Assembly: GCF_002443255.2 (NCBI RefSeq)
Contig: NW_019211457.1
Location: 45,487,775-45,551,774 of the forward strand
From: Varroa destructor
Taxonomy: Eukaryota; Arthropoda; Arachnida; Mesostigmata; Varroidae
Reading direction: 5' to 3'
Length of the DNA: 64,000 nucleotides
Shown here: positions 1-12,509 of the stretch, piece by piece
Layout of the letters: every line of letters starts with the position of its first letter
How positions within the stretch are numbered: position 1 is the first letter of the stretch
Notes under the pieces: generated by a model
Seen by the model: the letters and a program-made list of their open reading frames with translations, nothing else
Told to the model about the DNA's origin: nothing
Database searches by the model: none
Made by a program: the position numbers and the translations under genes

Positions 1-3000
1 GTTGAATGTGAGAAATCAGTGATTTATGGATATCTGATAATCTTTCAGCATTTTTAGTTTCGAGCTATCATTTATGTCCCAGTTTCCGGTCAGTACGGCA
101 AACGAGCATTTTGAGATAGCCCCTATGATATATATATGGTGAACAAAAAAAGTTAAACTGTCGAAGGAGACAAAATACTAGTTTTACTGAAGTGAAATCC
201 CATTAATGGATTGCACCTAGGACGGTCGCAAGTTTTCCCAGGTTTGCATTCCTCGTAACGACATACTATTATGTCCTTTATAGCCGATAGAGCAGAAACA
301 ATTTAGATAGATTTAATGGAACCAAAATAGACACGGAAAACTTGCAAAATTTAAGCACCGGTCATCAAGAACCGCTAGTGATTATTTAATAGCCACCTAT
401 TCTCTAGTAGCGTGCTTAAATACTCAAAAGCAAATACGCTGATAAGCCCGACTGTACACTGAGCGTGTACCCGCCGCCGTCTAGACTGGTTACGACAAGC
501 GTCTGTCGGCGGTGACTTACACGACGCCTGGCCTCAAAAAAAATGGGAAGACCAGGTGATTCTTTGCTTTCGTCAATCCGTCCTTCGCCCACGGCGCCAG
601 ACGAAGGTGCGATAGGTGCACGTTATATACGCAGAATGGATAGACACCGCATATATTGCCGCTGGCTAAGTAAGCACAACAAATCACTGCTGTAAATTCT
701 ATTTTTTTTTACCGTGTATTACTACTACTACTACTACTGTGAGTTAGGGCCCTATTCTGAGATGACACGCAGCTAGATCATGCGCTTCTAACAATAAATC
801 TCCTAATAGACTATAATTTTTATTTTTATTTTTTTCACTAATTCGTCTGCTCAAGTGGCAGAGTGCTCTTTTCTATGAAACTGAAACGTCAAAAGCCCAC
901 GTGGTACCCTCTCCTGTATCGATCAGTTTTATCAGTCAACATCATCAGCTTGATAGCCCCTGCATCGATAATCACCTGCAACAGCAGGCGGCTGAAATAG
1001 ATGAAAAATTGAAAAAGAACGTAAAAGCCTAAGCCAAAATATATAAAAACAGTTGGTGTTTATTACTGAGGGTCAGCCGATAAGGCGTTATAAAGCGAGA
1101 TATTGCTGTGTGTTTGGATTTATATAGTACTGGAAATAAAAGATCATGAACTAGAGCTGAGAAAGACGAAGGCTCGGATATTATATGGTAGCGGTCTGAA
1201 TTTCGTACTCGAAAGTTTTTGTGCAGGCATCTTTTCAGCGCACTTTTTAACATAACTGCGTAAATTTATCAACCACGCTTAAGACTTGCGTCAGTAATCT
1301 GACGAAGAATCAAAGGGATAGTGGCGGGTGACATAGCTGAAAACATACAAAAAGATTAAAAAAAAAATCGGTACTGGTGTAAAGCTAGTAAAGGCTGTTC
1401 CAGTGTACCTTTAAAAGCATAGAATATTTTTTTGAAATTGAATGCGCGCTTGTACCAACTAGACTCATCAAATCGTAAAGCCAGTGCGCCAAATTTTGAA
1501 CCCGCTATTTATAACTCAAAATTTACTTTGTTCAGCAGCGCAGAATCATAAGCATTTTGGTCAAGAAGCGAATTAGTCAATACTTTGACTGGCACACAGG
1601 AAAAACCTTAGAATCGTGTCTTTTTCGTTCAACATCAAAAAAAAAAAACTACATAACAGAATGACTTATGGTAGAGTACACTTAATCTTGAAGGTGCGGT
1701 GGTTGATTACTATTCGTACCTTTTATTGTGTGCTCTTTTCATTATAGATATGAAGAGCAAAACCTATAGACATGTAGGCAGGATAAGCAATAGCTTTCCT
1801 TATCTGATGTACAACTATTAACAATATGACAATATAACAGTATGGAGGGACATCGTTTACTAAAACATGGCCTTTTGTGTCCTTCGATGGTTTGTACTAT
1901 TAACATATTTCGCTAGAAAGGATTGTCGGATATTTGAAATCATAAAACCCGTTACAAACCTGTCGAACATGTAAAAGTCAGTGCAGTCACTTCTAGAGAA
2001 TATACTCTTATTGTGCCAAAGTGTTCCACCAATAATAACAGTTTATCGTAGGCACACATCCTATAACAGCTTTGCCGTAAAATTGTTTTTAGGAGTCACC
2101 TAGGATAAGTATCCAAACTCTGAAAGCTTATTCCATCAAGATTATTATACTGAACAGTATCAGTGAACCAACCATCATTTCTTCATGCACGATCTGCATG
2201 TCTACATAAGCAGCAGCCCAACGAAAAATGTACTAAAGAACGCAGGCTCTGACGAAAAGGCAAATGAGCCGGAATATACCGAGACATGTGCGAATCTAAC
2301 GAAAATACCAGATTTCTGTTACCAGCCTAAAAGCCACCCGTCTCTCAAAGCAATTCGGTTTGTTGAGTTTCAATTACATTTGCCTTTGGCGCCTGCCGAC
2401 GTCATCCTTGAATCCATCCAGTGGCTAGTAATTGTTCGCTTACTATTGACGACGGCTTTGCAACTGCATAGACTCAAAGCAACAGACAAAGCTGGTACCA
2501 ATGTTGCGAAGACCGATATAGTACGAAGGCTACTCCATGGTGTAACCCAAGTGTATACCATAAATTGGCTAGGATAATTAAGCGATTCGGTGACTGGTCC
2601 CCTCGTTGAGCCTTAGTGCTAGACTGAACGCAGAGAGGTTTTTGACCAGCCCAAAAAAGCGCACCTGCTGGCCACACTTTATTAGGGTGTCCACGAAACA
2701 CAGCGTAACACTCGCTGACCTGTGCTAATCAGGCCGACATGCCTATAAGCAATTTTCGAGCCGGATTCTTAAAATGCTCTAGCTCTTGTGAATTCTATTC
2801 GTGAAACAGATAGAAACAGCTAGAATCACTTCTCGAAATCTACCGACATGCCCGCCTTATTGACACGTATCTTTACGACGTATTGCTTCTGGTCTCTGGG
2901 CATATAAGATTCACGCTTTTGTCTGATTTTTGCCTTGATTATACCTCACACGTCTAGCGTTTGTATAAATTAGAGTAACACGGTTCTCGGGAGAACAATA

Positions 3001-4156
3001 TCCTTTGACTACTCGTCGCCTGTTAAGGTTATAGCCCACAACAACTGCCAGGTAGTAAAAAATCGCAGCGAAAACAAGCGGTTTAGATTTTGCTTCTTCG
3101 AGTAACGACAAAAACATAGCATGTGGTGCCGTTAAGACTGCTAACAAAACGGATTTAAAAATGTTTGAGTTCAGTACGACAACGGTAAAAGACCTTCGAA
3201 GCTCGGCGATGAAATGGTCACGTGGCACTCTAGCGGATTATGTTCCAAACTACGTACGGACCAAAATCTGGAGTTATAGGTTCAGCAGGTGTTACGGAAC
3301 CTTTTCCTCAGACGGATGTATATTGAAAAAAATGTACATATTTTACATCTGTTTAAAAAATAAGACGCAAGAATATCAAGTAGGACAATGTAAGGGACAC
3401 CAGATGCGGCTGATGAATTAATACGCTTTCCGTTCCTCAGTGTTAACAAAACGTGAATTACTATAGTCAGCAATAGATAGATATCTTTTACTAGTTCTTG
3501 TATGCAATGTTTTTTGGTATTTTAAAAATCAACAACCTAAACAGATTAAATTGACAGTTGATTCAGGAATAGGTGGTTCAGGACGCGAGTAAGACTGACA
3601 CGTGATCTAATGTATTATCTTACTGATCTAGGAATATAGCATATCGAAATGAGCAAGATCAATGAGCAAGTCAGCAGGACTGCGCATCGTTACGCCCTGT
3701 TTGTTTAACAGGCCGGCCTGAAAATAATTCGTAGCAATAAAATAACATTTAAGTGAAATCTGTTCATTTTATATCTTAACCGTTGCACCGAACACATTCC
3801 TTCGTTATTTGGTTTCATTATACATTGTGAGATTGTTGTTTCTATTAAGAAGCAAAAGATCGCTTAGATAGAGCTTGGTCTTTCGCCTGAAGCTAGACCG
3901 CTTATGTCCAAACACCGCCAAGAAATATATGCACTTGGCGGTCTTCGACATGTGCTTCACACACTCATATTATAAGTACGTGAGGAAAAACAAAAACTTT
4001 TCTCTTTTAACAGAAATGTCATGCCGCTTCTAACGTGGTTAAGAGATTGGTATCAACATGTCCACACGAATCACACTACGTTTATCTGCGAGAGAACTTC
4101 TATGCAAGGTACCTATTATAAGCCTTCGTCCTACCTTAAAAGCCCGTAACACTCAC
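1..4156. other. AT-rich non-coding stretch, probably the 3' intron of Pur-alpha
   Basis: No coding segment here could be supported. It holds an (ACT)n microsatellite near 718-738, several poly-A/T runs, and unrecognised open frames at 2185-2577 (+) and 2911-3228 (-) with no family resemblance. If Pur-alpha has its usual third repeat, this whole stretch is part of the intron before it. Confidence 0.5.
718..738. repeat. (ACT)n microsatellite
   Basis: About six to seven uninterrupted ACT triplets. Confidence 0.9.
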
Positions 4157-4403
4157 CGATGGTCTGTGAGACGCGTAGAAACCTTCCTCTCGAGTTTTCC
4201 TTGAGGTCAAGATAGTATCGCCTATTCTCTTTAACCATCACTTCACTTCTGAGTTTTCCATCCTCGGGTAAATTTTCTGGGTTTGGTGGGCCCAACGAAG
4301 CGTACAGTTCGCTGAATGAGCTTAAATGGTCCCGAAATTCGGCTGCCGTTGACATCGCCAGCAGAAGACGTGACTTGCGACCCGCAACGCCTACCTCGGC
4401 CAC
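4157..4403 (-). CDS. Pur-alpha: Pur-alpha, internal exon (end of PUR repeat I, most of repeat II)
   Basis: This exon continues the reading frame of the exon at 5217-5338. It starts right after a TAG acceptor (minus strand 4405-4404) at a GTG valine codon in phase 0. It ends in phase 1 before a GTGAGT donor at 4156. The translation reads VAEVG, then a stretch with [12 protein letters not shown] that closes PUR repeat I, then [20 protein letters not shown], the beta-strand core of PUR repeat II. Pur-alpha proteins bind purine-rich single-stranded DNA and RNA and act in transcription, replication and neuronal mRNA transport. The family has three PUR repeats, and the third, which mediates dimer formation, is not encoded here. 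I searched the minus strand of 1-4150 by eye for the expected IEFRDAL and FYFD segments and found none, so the rest probably lies beyond the left edge. The family call is secure; gene completeness is unknown. Confidence 0.93.
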
Positions 4404-5216
4404 CTAAAATGTCACGGTTAAGTGGCGCCAGCGGCAACAGCAACGCAGGTAAGATAATATTGGTATGCATATGTTATTGATCCCGGAAAAATACAATATA
4501 TGTATTGCATATATACCTGTCAAGTGGTATTCTTGAACTGTCAAAAAGACTTTCGACTTTGTTTCACTGAATTATGGTTATAAACTATAAATAAAGAAAA
4601 TGAGAAGCGTGAAAAATACGAACGGATAATTAGTCGGCGTTCGACGATGAATCTCTAAATTCAAACAACAGACCCGTTCAGTTACGTGGCACTAGACCAT
4701 GATTGGTATCATTTGGTTTTTATCAAAAAAGGACGCTTAGAAAAATTGACATAATCCTGATTGTAAGAGAATCCGCAAGTACCTAAAAAGCAGCTACTTG
4801 TCCTGGAATCTCAAGGACGGCTATGTTTGATCCATTGCCGTTGTCAGTATATCTAGGTTAAAAAGAAAGCGTTATAAAGCAGCGATTAATAACAACAACA
4901 GAAAATGTTTTATTTGTATAAACAGGATGGCGCTGTGGATTATACTAATTCTTTGTTGGGGTTCTTTGTTGTTGCTTCATTATAGAATCATCCTGACTAT
5001 AACCGCCCTGTCTTCGGCGATTTCGGAAATCAATAATTAACGGACAAACACGGCATTATATACTATTTCAAATCATAGTATTACTTACTTTTCGTATTCT
5101 AGGTCTCCACAGAAATTCACCCTTACCGTCAAAAGGCCTATAGGGATTCGACTTTTTTTTAGTGCTTGTTTTTTGTTTTGTAAACAATTGTGGACAAGCA
5201 CTCATTTGACACTTAC
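4404..5216 (-). other. Pur-alpha intron between the two visible exons
   Basis: This is AT-rich intron sequence with a GTAAGT donor and TAG acceptor on the minus strand. I see no gene or repeat of note. On the plus strand, at the left edge, an ATG at 4409 opens 13 codons that end at a GTAAGA donor-like site; I treat this as chance. Confidence 0.7.
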
Positions 5217-5338
5217 CTTGATGAATCTTCCACGACGGTTCTGTTTGACGTCGAGGTAGAACCTTTTACTTTGTATCTGGAGCATCTTTGTCGCAAGCTC
5301 CTTTTCCGCTCCACCTCCGCCTCCCTCCGCGGCACCAT
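5217..5338 (-). CDS. Pur-alpha: Pur-alpha, internal exon (start of PUR repeat I)
   Basis: The exon follows a TTAG acceptor (minus 5340-5339), begins with the last two bases of a split codon and ends in phase 0 at AAG before a GTAAGT donor (5216-5211). It encodes a glycine-rich linker ([12 protein letters not shown]), then [20 protein letters not shown] and NRRGRFIK, the first half of PUR repeat I. As I recall it, this matches the insect protein almost residue for residue. It joins in frame to the exon at 4157-4403 across an 813-bp intron. An upstream exon must supply the start codon and one base of the split codon. An ATG at the exon's first base is out of frame and is not the start. I could not locate the first coding exon; family members begin with a short acidic/glycine-rich segment that is hard to spot. 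Confidence 0.93.
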
Positions 5339-8300
5339 CTAACCAGAAGCGTAATAATTGACGATCACAGTCGTCATAGAGAGAACAGAGCAACGACAGG
5401 AACAAACAAGGTTAACTTAGTGACAAACACTGCTTGCTATTGTTTAGCATTGTCTCTATTACACTTAGGGGTACGCGTTTAGGTAGACTCCTTAGGAAAA
5501 AAAAAACAAATAGAAACGTTTTGCGCTGATGACCAGGCCAAATGAAGTGATGTTTAACTAAGGGAATAGAATCGCATGTCGAACTTAGAAAATATATTTG
5601 CTGAATATTAGTAACTGTTGTCATTACCCCCCAAATGCAGGTCGAACGGAAAACATGCGCAATGTGCTATCAGTTTCTTCACCTGAAGCTGAGTTATTGA
5701 TTTGCTATGCATACTACAGCCCGCGGAACTAAAGCATTACCACCTGGCACGGTGTAGGTCGTGATGCCTCACTAGACTGCTTATGGATGTAGTAGACTGA
5801 CTATGATTCTTCAATCGACTACATAATTAATCGTAAGTCGACGCGGTGGCTTGGCACTCAGTAAAACTTCTGGCCGAAAAAGCTAGAGGTTATGTCTGGT
5901 TTGTGTCCTGCCATCGACATAGTTGGTGCTACAATTATCATCAAATAAAAGAAGTTGATTATGAACACGGGAGTCAGTCACAGGATCTTGGAAACTGTTG
6001 TTTTGGTCGTTATAAAAATTTGCGTTTGACAATTTCGTTTTGAGAATCGTTTTTTTTTTGTGTACTTCCAAAGTCGTATGAGATTCACGTATACAGAGAG
6101 TCACTACCAACAACGAGTTGTGGCTGATCGGTCTGTATAACTATCTACTATTCAAAAATTACCGGGTCCATTTTCCGCACTAATAAAACATCGAATCAGC
6201 TGATTAACAAAAAACATACCCCACACATCGAGGATTGTAGCAGCATTGTGCCAGTCACTGTCTTTTCGTGCATTAGCTGTCCTCGTTATGACCACAGATT
6301 CGTAAACGGGTTTGATCTTGTGCCAGATAGCGGGTCTTCACGCTTTAATGGCTACCAGAGATCACACGGTGCTTTGCTCGACCTTCTGACGCACAACACT
6401 GTTTAAATTAAAGAAAACACTTTTGTTGGCGAGAATAAAAGTAATTGATTTTCTTCTGCTCACATTATACTGCACTGGTACAGGAGGTTTACTGAAATCA
6501 TTTACGGAATTCAGTTACCTAGATATAAACAATCCATCATCGAAAATTTTCATTATATCCTATATTTGAAAATTCGCCCCATAAGACTTGGTATACCACA
6601 CCTATAGACCGATGCTTCACCGGATCTGACAACGCATTGTAGGTCATTTGAAGTCATGCTGCAATTATTCGTATTTTAATCTTAAATTCACAATCTCTTG
6701 TGTATACTTCTGTCTCAAGCACATTCCCTTTAGGGTTGGTAAAAGTATTTTTACGATTGAGTTCAGTGAAGCTTGTTTGACAATGCCGTTCGCGAAAACG
6801 TTACTGGAATTACTCCACCACTCTTAGGTCACTGAAGAATTAACATAGAGACAGTTTGTAAAGCGATATCTAACGTTACATTTTCGTACACGAACCCTAT
6901 GATACGGCTCATAGCGAACTGATTTACGGATACCCCCTGTTTTTTCATCCTACCGGTTCCGCGGATCAAGTTATGGCTCAAGCACCATGGTCAACGTAAA
7001 TCTCAAACATCTTTACGACACGACGGATTTCGACGTTATCCCACCACTCAGTATCGACTTCGTGCGTACCCACCCAGAGCTGTCTGACATTACACTGATA
7101 CGAATCCAGATACTGTACTATGCATCACTTAAGACTGCACGTTTCCGAAATCGTATAGAAAATCATCAGGCAACAAGTCCAAGAAAAGAACGTTTCCTTG
7201 ACACAACATGATAACGTGCATGAAAAGCGCCTTGTGACCTGGTCGGCAGAATTCCGATGCCGACCTAGCCATTAGTTGCTTGGCCAGCCAGTAGGATGGA
7301 AACTATTTCTACTGATGGCACTAGACTCTTCCACCATCAATGATTCGAAATAAGGCAGCGGTACAAACACATAGTAGTGCGTTAATGAACGTTGGTATTT
7401 CGAAATTAATGATACTTATGAAATGCGACCAAAGTTAATAATCCGTAGACAAACTGTTGCGATATAAAATGTTTGCTTTTTCACTTGCCATGTAGTAACC
7501 ATTCGGTTGTTAGTAAAACCGTTGGCGTTCTGGTAAAACTGGAAACTCTGCAGTCTCGCTATGTTCTACCACAGAACCAGACGTAGCCTCCTTTTTCATA
7601 ACGGTATTTTTTGCACCATTACGTATTGCCTTTATCTGTACACTCTCTTTAGGTGACCTTATCCCGTAAAGGACCAAGAATACACGTGATGTAGTTAAAT
7701 GATTCCCATTTGTTGCATGATTTATCCATCTTCTATCTAATGGATTTGCAAAGTGATACCTGCAACCATAATAAATTCGGAAATTGTACAAAAGACAAGC
7801 GCTAACATTTAAAAAAAATTTTACAACCCCTGCATAAGTAGCTTTCGCCGGAAGATACACAGGTAGCACCAGTTCATAGCTTTCGCCATTCTTTCCAGAA
7901 GTAATTCCGTTTAGAAACGTATGCATACATCATATATATTATTATACATTTGGGGGTTTGATTTTACTAGTTTTGTTACTTTGAAGTAATGAAGCAGACA
8001 TTCCTTACTGACACGCAACAACTACTATTAAACTTCTTATCATGGCAAACCGAAATCAATAGGCACATTTGCTGAACATCTTTTGCAAAACCGCTACTTA
8101 CATTTTATTGTCATCGATCTCTTTCAGGCGTGTCTTTTGATAATCACCAAAAATGAACGAATAAATGAAAAACAACAGCCTAAATTCCTAGCTCAGTAAA
8201 TCTGAAACAATCACATTTGTTTTGTCTGACACATTATTGTTGCAGTACGAATGGCTGTATATATAGGTATTGTATCAGATCGTACTACATTTATCCTTGA

Positions 8301-9890
8301 TAGCTGATTTCGGATTCTTCTCACTTGGCTGCTAGCAACGGCTCTGCAAGGCGGTACACCAAACACTGCCGGACATCAATGGTCTGAGGTGTCCATATAA
8401 AGTTCAATCAGGTCTATTTCCTTTAACAGCTAATATAACAGAGATGGGTGACAATATAATGTTACATTCTAATTCTAAGAGTTGAAAAACGTACGCGTTT
8501 TACTATGACAAGATTAGTAGACAACTTGAAGTAGAGTAACTAGACTAGATTGAAGAGAGTAAAGGAGATTGAAGACTCCAAAAAAGAAGCACCGCTTGCT
8601 GTTTGCTAACAAAAATTATCACACGAAACCACCTTTATTAACCCTTTTTTGACCGCAGATACGTTCCTGACTAATTTATAAACAATACGTTTGCTCTCTC
8701 CCTCTAAATTTTTTTTTCGCAGATGCACACTATTTTTTTTTCGACTTTGCATGTTAGTATAATTGTAATACGTGTTCAACACTCATTGGGTGTTTGTGCC
8801 TGCCTGCCTACCTTATGAACGTTGCTAGCACGACAATGGCACGCGAACTGGGTATAGATTATGGTTAAGAAATGTAAACTCGATCAAGATGCCGAAAAAC
8901 AAAGGGTTTCCCTCAACAATCTGTTAAAAGTTGAATATGCAAAACATAGATTGCAGCATAAGCTGTATGTTTAGAGTTGGACAGCATAGCTAAATGTCTA
9001 GATGGATGAAGACGCAGTGAAGCGATTTGGCTACGTTGGTGATCTGGAGCAATTTTATTTCTATTTGTTACGACGTTCTTCACGTAATTGATCAAAGTGA
9101 ACACCCAAAATTAGTTTTACTAAAAAACGGACTCTAAACGTGGAAAATGCAACAGAATATGAACTTAGCACAATTCTCTTCTTGCTAGAAAGGTACCAAT
9201 TTGAGAATTTGTGGTACGGGATTCCGGCTGCCTAAAACAATAGAACTTCTAACATGTATAATAATAGGGATGTCTACTGAATCTAACGAACTACAACAAA
9301 TTACGGAGAGTTAACAATTCCTAACTTCATAACGATACTACTTCATTAGTAGGGCTTATTTCTCTTACTCACACGCCTGCGTCTTCTTCCTCAAAACAGT
9401 GATATGCGGAGTCGAGGGAAGACCCCGTGCCACAGATATAGGATATTTCCATTTGTGCATCTGTATCGCTGTGTATTATCTGCCGCGCAGATTATTGAGG
9501 AACCTGTTCCGAACGCTTGCCTTTTTTTTTGATGCGACTTAGATAGGTGGATGTGTACGAGTGTGTATGTGAAACAAATGCGATAGTTACATCCGTGTAT
9601 ACTTAACTCGAAGTATCTATTAGAAAAACTCGCTATTTTGAATAAAAGAAGAAAGTTGAGAAAGAGATTATTGAAAGATGGTACCGTTCCGACAGTCCAT
9701 AGGACAGGACATTCCGACGTCACTATAAGCCCAGGCTAGTGTCCTAGTAATCTTTACTACTCATCTCATGTGTTTTATATTGATGCCAATATTGCATTCA
9801 AACTGCAGACGGATGGACAATCTAACCAGCCACATAATAAATAACCATTACATTTATTGCGTGCACCACTCCAAGTCGAGCATCTGCAGA
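5339..9890. other. AT-rich stretch upstream of the visible Pur-alpha exons
   Basis: This should be the 5' intron or upstream region of Pur-alpha. I see poly-T runs and unrecognised open frames, the longest being 138 codons at 7510-7926 (-). None has a family match or a convincing pair of splice sites. Confidence 0.4.
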
Positions 9891-11740
9891 AACTGTCGAC
9901 TCCAGACACCTACTCACCCTCTATTTACTTCTTCACGTCAATTCAACAGAACGAGACAGGGCACCGGTTTTTTACACCGTGCCAAGGCATTCCCTGTCGC
10001 AATTACCATTTACCTGAACCTCTTTGTACGATCAACTAACTGTCAACGGCTTTTTCGCTGTTAGGGTTATTTGGCAATTTCTCTCTCTCTCTCTCTCTGA
10101 TTTGAACATCCAAAGCCACAAAGCTCTTTCCATCTTCAGGCCCTTATCGCCGTTGCTTCAGTCGCTCATTTGCTTTTTAACTTGCGCCCGCTTTGCTCTG
10201 CAAGCACTCTCGCTGGTTCTGCCAATGTTCTCGCTCTTCCCTCCTCGTACCTCTATGTCTGCGGTTCCCCCTCCTCCATCTGCGGCTCCCTTGCCACTGT
10301 GCTCTTTCCTCGTCTACCCTCGCCCTGCTCTCCATTGCGCGTTTCCTCCTACACACATCGCCGGTTCCCTCTCTCACCTCTGTCTGGAGCCCTACGAGTC
10401 CTCTCGTAGGAGCCCGTCTCCGTGACACGCTCTCCCTTCATCCGGGTTCAATGAACTCTGCCTGGCCGTCAAATGCACGACGGTTCAGGTACAAGCACGG
10501 TAGGCTACAGCAAATGGAATGGACGGTTGCAAACAAATGCTGACGCGGCCTTTGTTGAATGTAGGTGCTTGCTGACTGCTAATTCCGGCCCGTAGCTGAC
10601 GTTTTCGAGTTTTATCAAATTCACGCACTTATTCTTGATTCCGCTGTGGGCTACCAGGTAAACCCTGTTGACAGGGGCGAACAATGACGAAGACGTGGCC
10701 TGTTGTTGGATAGCTTTTGAGGGCAGATACCATCGACGATCACCAGCGCCAGTTGGTTAAGGTCGATGATTGACCAACATGAAACGCTGCTGTCTGCTTG
10801 CAAATGAAGACGGCAAGCAACAAGTTATGAGTCATCCACTTACTAGTTATTGTGTTCAACCGCGCACCCCGAATATATAGCAGTCGTGGAACACGGGCAC
10901 TGCGCGACGCAGTGTGCGCCTGAGAAAAATCTAGCTGAATTTAGTTCTGGTAGACACCGTAGTTTGGTGAAGGACAGCGAGCAACAGGATATAGCCTTGT
11001 TGGAACTGAATAATGTCGTCACTGCTATATTACAATTTTCGCAAGAGGGCCAGCGTTTCTAGGTCTATGTATACTCTGGTGAATTCGAACCATTTCGAGA
11101 TTCACTAAGCCGTCATGTTTTCTAGTCGAAGTGGCACTGGTTTTTAGTAGGACGTCTCTGAAAAGCAACGCCATGTCAAACGGTAGAAAACTTCTTGTTT
11201 TCTCCTGTGTGCTCTCGAACAATTACCGTCTCTTACAAATATTTCAAATCGATTTTAGTACAGCGGCAAAAATAAGAAACGAATAAATATAATTGAAAGG
11301 GTCGCGGGTATCCTGCCGGACGTGGAGCGCCTTCAGAACTTCAAACTAGGGCGTGAAATGCGAAATTGACGCTGATACTAATATCTGACGGATAGTTATG
11401 GGGTTAGAAAGATAAGCACACGTAGACTGAAATTCGGTGACGAATTTCAAAAAATATAGAAATAGAGGAATAATGCAATCCATTATAATGCAGAAGATCA
11501 TTTTGACCTCAAGCTCTTCACCCAGATAAGCTCTATCGCGTGTAAATATATGAAGACGTTTCACCTGCCAAATGTTAAGCTGGCATTTTCGCAATGTGGT
11601 TACATTGCGTAATTTCGGCCGATACTAATGCTACACTTCGCGTAAGCGGCTCACCGGATGATGGTAAACCTTTACTTGTCAGCTTTCTCAGAGTTCTATT
11701 AATAGCACAGGCAGGAAGAAGCGCACCGGGAAAGTAGCGA
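9891..11740. other. GC-rich island with a CT repeat, no supported gene
   Basis: Base composition shifts to clearly GC-rich around 10.1-10.5 kb, with many CpG dinucleotides. Overlapping open frames on both strands are proline-, serine- or arginine-rich and look like compositional artefacts. No gene is called. Confidence 0.4.
10081..10098. repeat. (CT)n microsatellite
   Basis: Nine CT dinucleotides at the edge of a GC-rich island. On the minus strand this is a GA run of the kind GAGA-type factors bind in arthropods; no function is shown. Confidence 0.9.
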
Positions 11741-11750
11741 AGACTAGTCG

Positions 11751-11789
11751 TATAAAAGTGAACAGCTGCTGATTTTTCGTGTTCACATT
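11751..11789 (+). promoter_or_regulatory. Candidate TATA core promoter
   Basis: A TATAAAAG element at 11751-11758 is followed about 30 bases later by TCACATT, close to an initiator. A downstream ATG in good context (11954) opens a frame that reaches a GTGAGT donor. The combination fits a promoter with a first exon, but each element alone is common by chance. Confidence 0.3.
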
Positions 11790-11953
11790 ATTTGTTCGTT
11801 GAGAACCGGCTTGCTAGTTCCGTGGACGGAATCAGAAGCCCCCATACGTAGTTTGAAAGCGCTTGAAATAACAGGACACAGAAATATAATCTGGCTATTC
11901 TCTCTCTTCCTTCTGGTATTTCCTTTTTTCGCGTGGACAGACGTGTCGGCACG

Positions 11954-12159
11954 ATGGCGACATCGAAGAACACTCCACCCAAACCCACCCCACTTTTCGC
12001 TAGTTGGGTTCAAGGTCGTTCAACGGCTCACTACCGATCGATTCTTTTCAGCGCAACATTACCCTCTCCATTTTTACTCGTACGGCCAAACAGGCGATGC
12101 GTCGGCAGCTGCAGTCGTCGCCTGATTCGAGCACGGTCCTGTCCTTCCCTCAGTTGCGA
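11954..12159 (+). CDS. Candidate first coding exon behind the TATA element; product unknown
   Basis: The ATG sits in a good context (purine at -3, G at +4). The frame runs 68 codons plus two bases to a GTGAGT donor at 12160. The product begins MATSKNTPPKPTPL and becomes Ser/Arg/Cys-rich, and I recognise no family. Unspliced, it would stop four bases further on. No second exon with matching phase was found. The surrounding DNA is GC-rich, so open frames are easy to get. Treat this as a hypothesis linked to the promoter candidate at 11751. Confidence 0.25.
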
Positions 12160-12462
12160 GTGAGTAACGCTGCTAGGGGTTGACGGAATGGCGAAAGATG
12201 GTACGCAAATGCAGCCAGAGGAGCTGTTCACTATGCGGGCAAAACCTCTTCCCTCTCTCATTCCTAGCCCCTTTCTCCAATCGTAACATAGCCGTTAGGA
12301 TCCTCAGGTGGCAGGGAACACCGGCTGACTTTCCGGTTTTCCGCCTGGACGAAGTCACTGGAAAGGGCTCGAAGACAGAGGGCAGATCGAAGATTGCACA
12401 ACGGTTTGAATAATGAACAGTCATAGTAGTAAAATATTAAGAGCCAGAAGGCTAGCATTATG

Positions 12463-12463
<1 letters not shown>

Positions 12464-12508
<45 letters not shown>
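12464..12508. repeat. Compound (TA)n-(GA)n microsatellite
   Basis: About twelve TA units run straight into about ten GA units. Confidence 0.95.
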
Positions 12509-12509
12509 C

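Noticed and set aside
543..566. Loose similarity to miR-7 (GGAAGACCAGGTGATT)
   Set aside because: Mismatches in the core and no paired arm.
843..872. tRNA A-box-like sequence (TGCTCAAGTGGCAGAGTGC)
   Set aside because: No B-box or cloverleaf pairing downstream; at most a decayed tRNA-derived element.
2185..2577. 130-codon plus-strand frame
   Set aside because: No domain, no splice sites of note, and overlapping frames on the other strand.
7510..7926. 138-codon minus-strand frame
   Set aside because: It has an ATG but no recognised domain and no splice or 3' signal.
9372..9480. Minus-strand segment with MEISYICGTG... ending at GTGAGT, considered as a Pur-alpha 5' exon
   Set aside because: The phase does not match the Pur-alpha exon and the sequence lacks the expected N-terminal character.
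11490..11504. Match to the bantam seed region (AGATCATTTTGA)
   Set aside because: Twelve bases only, with no precursor hairpin.
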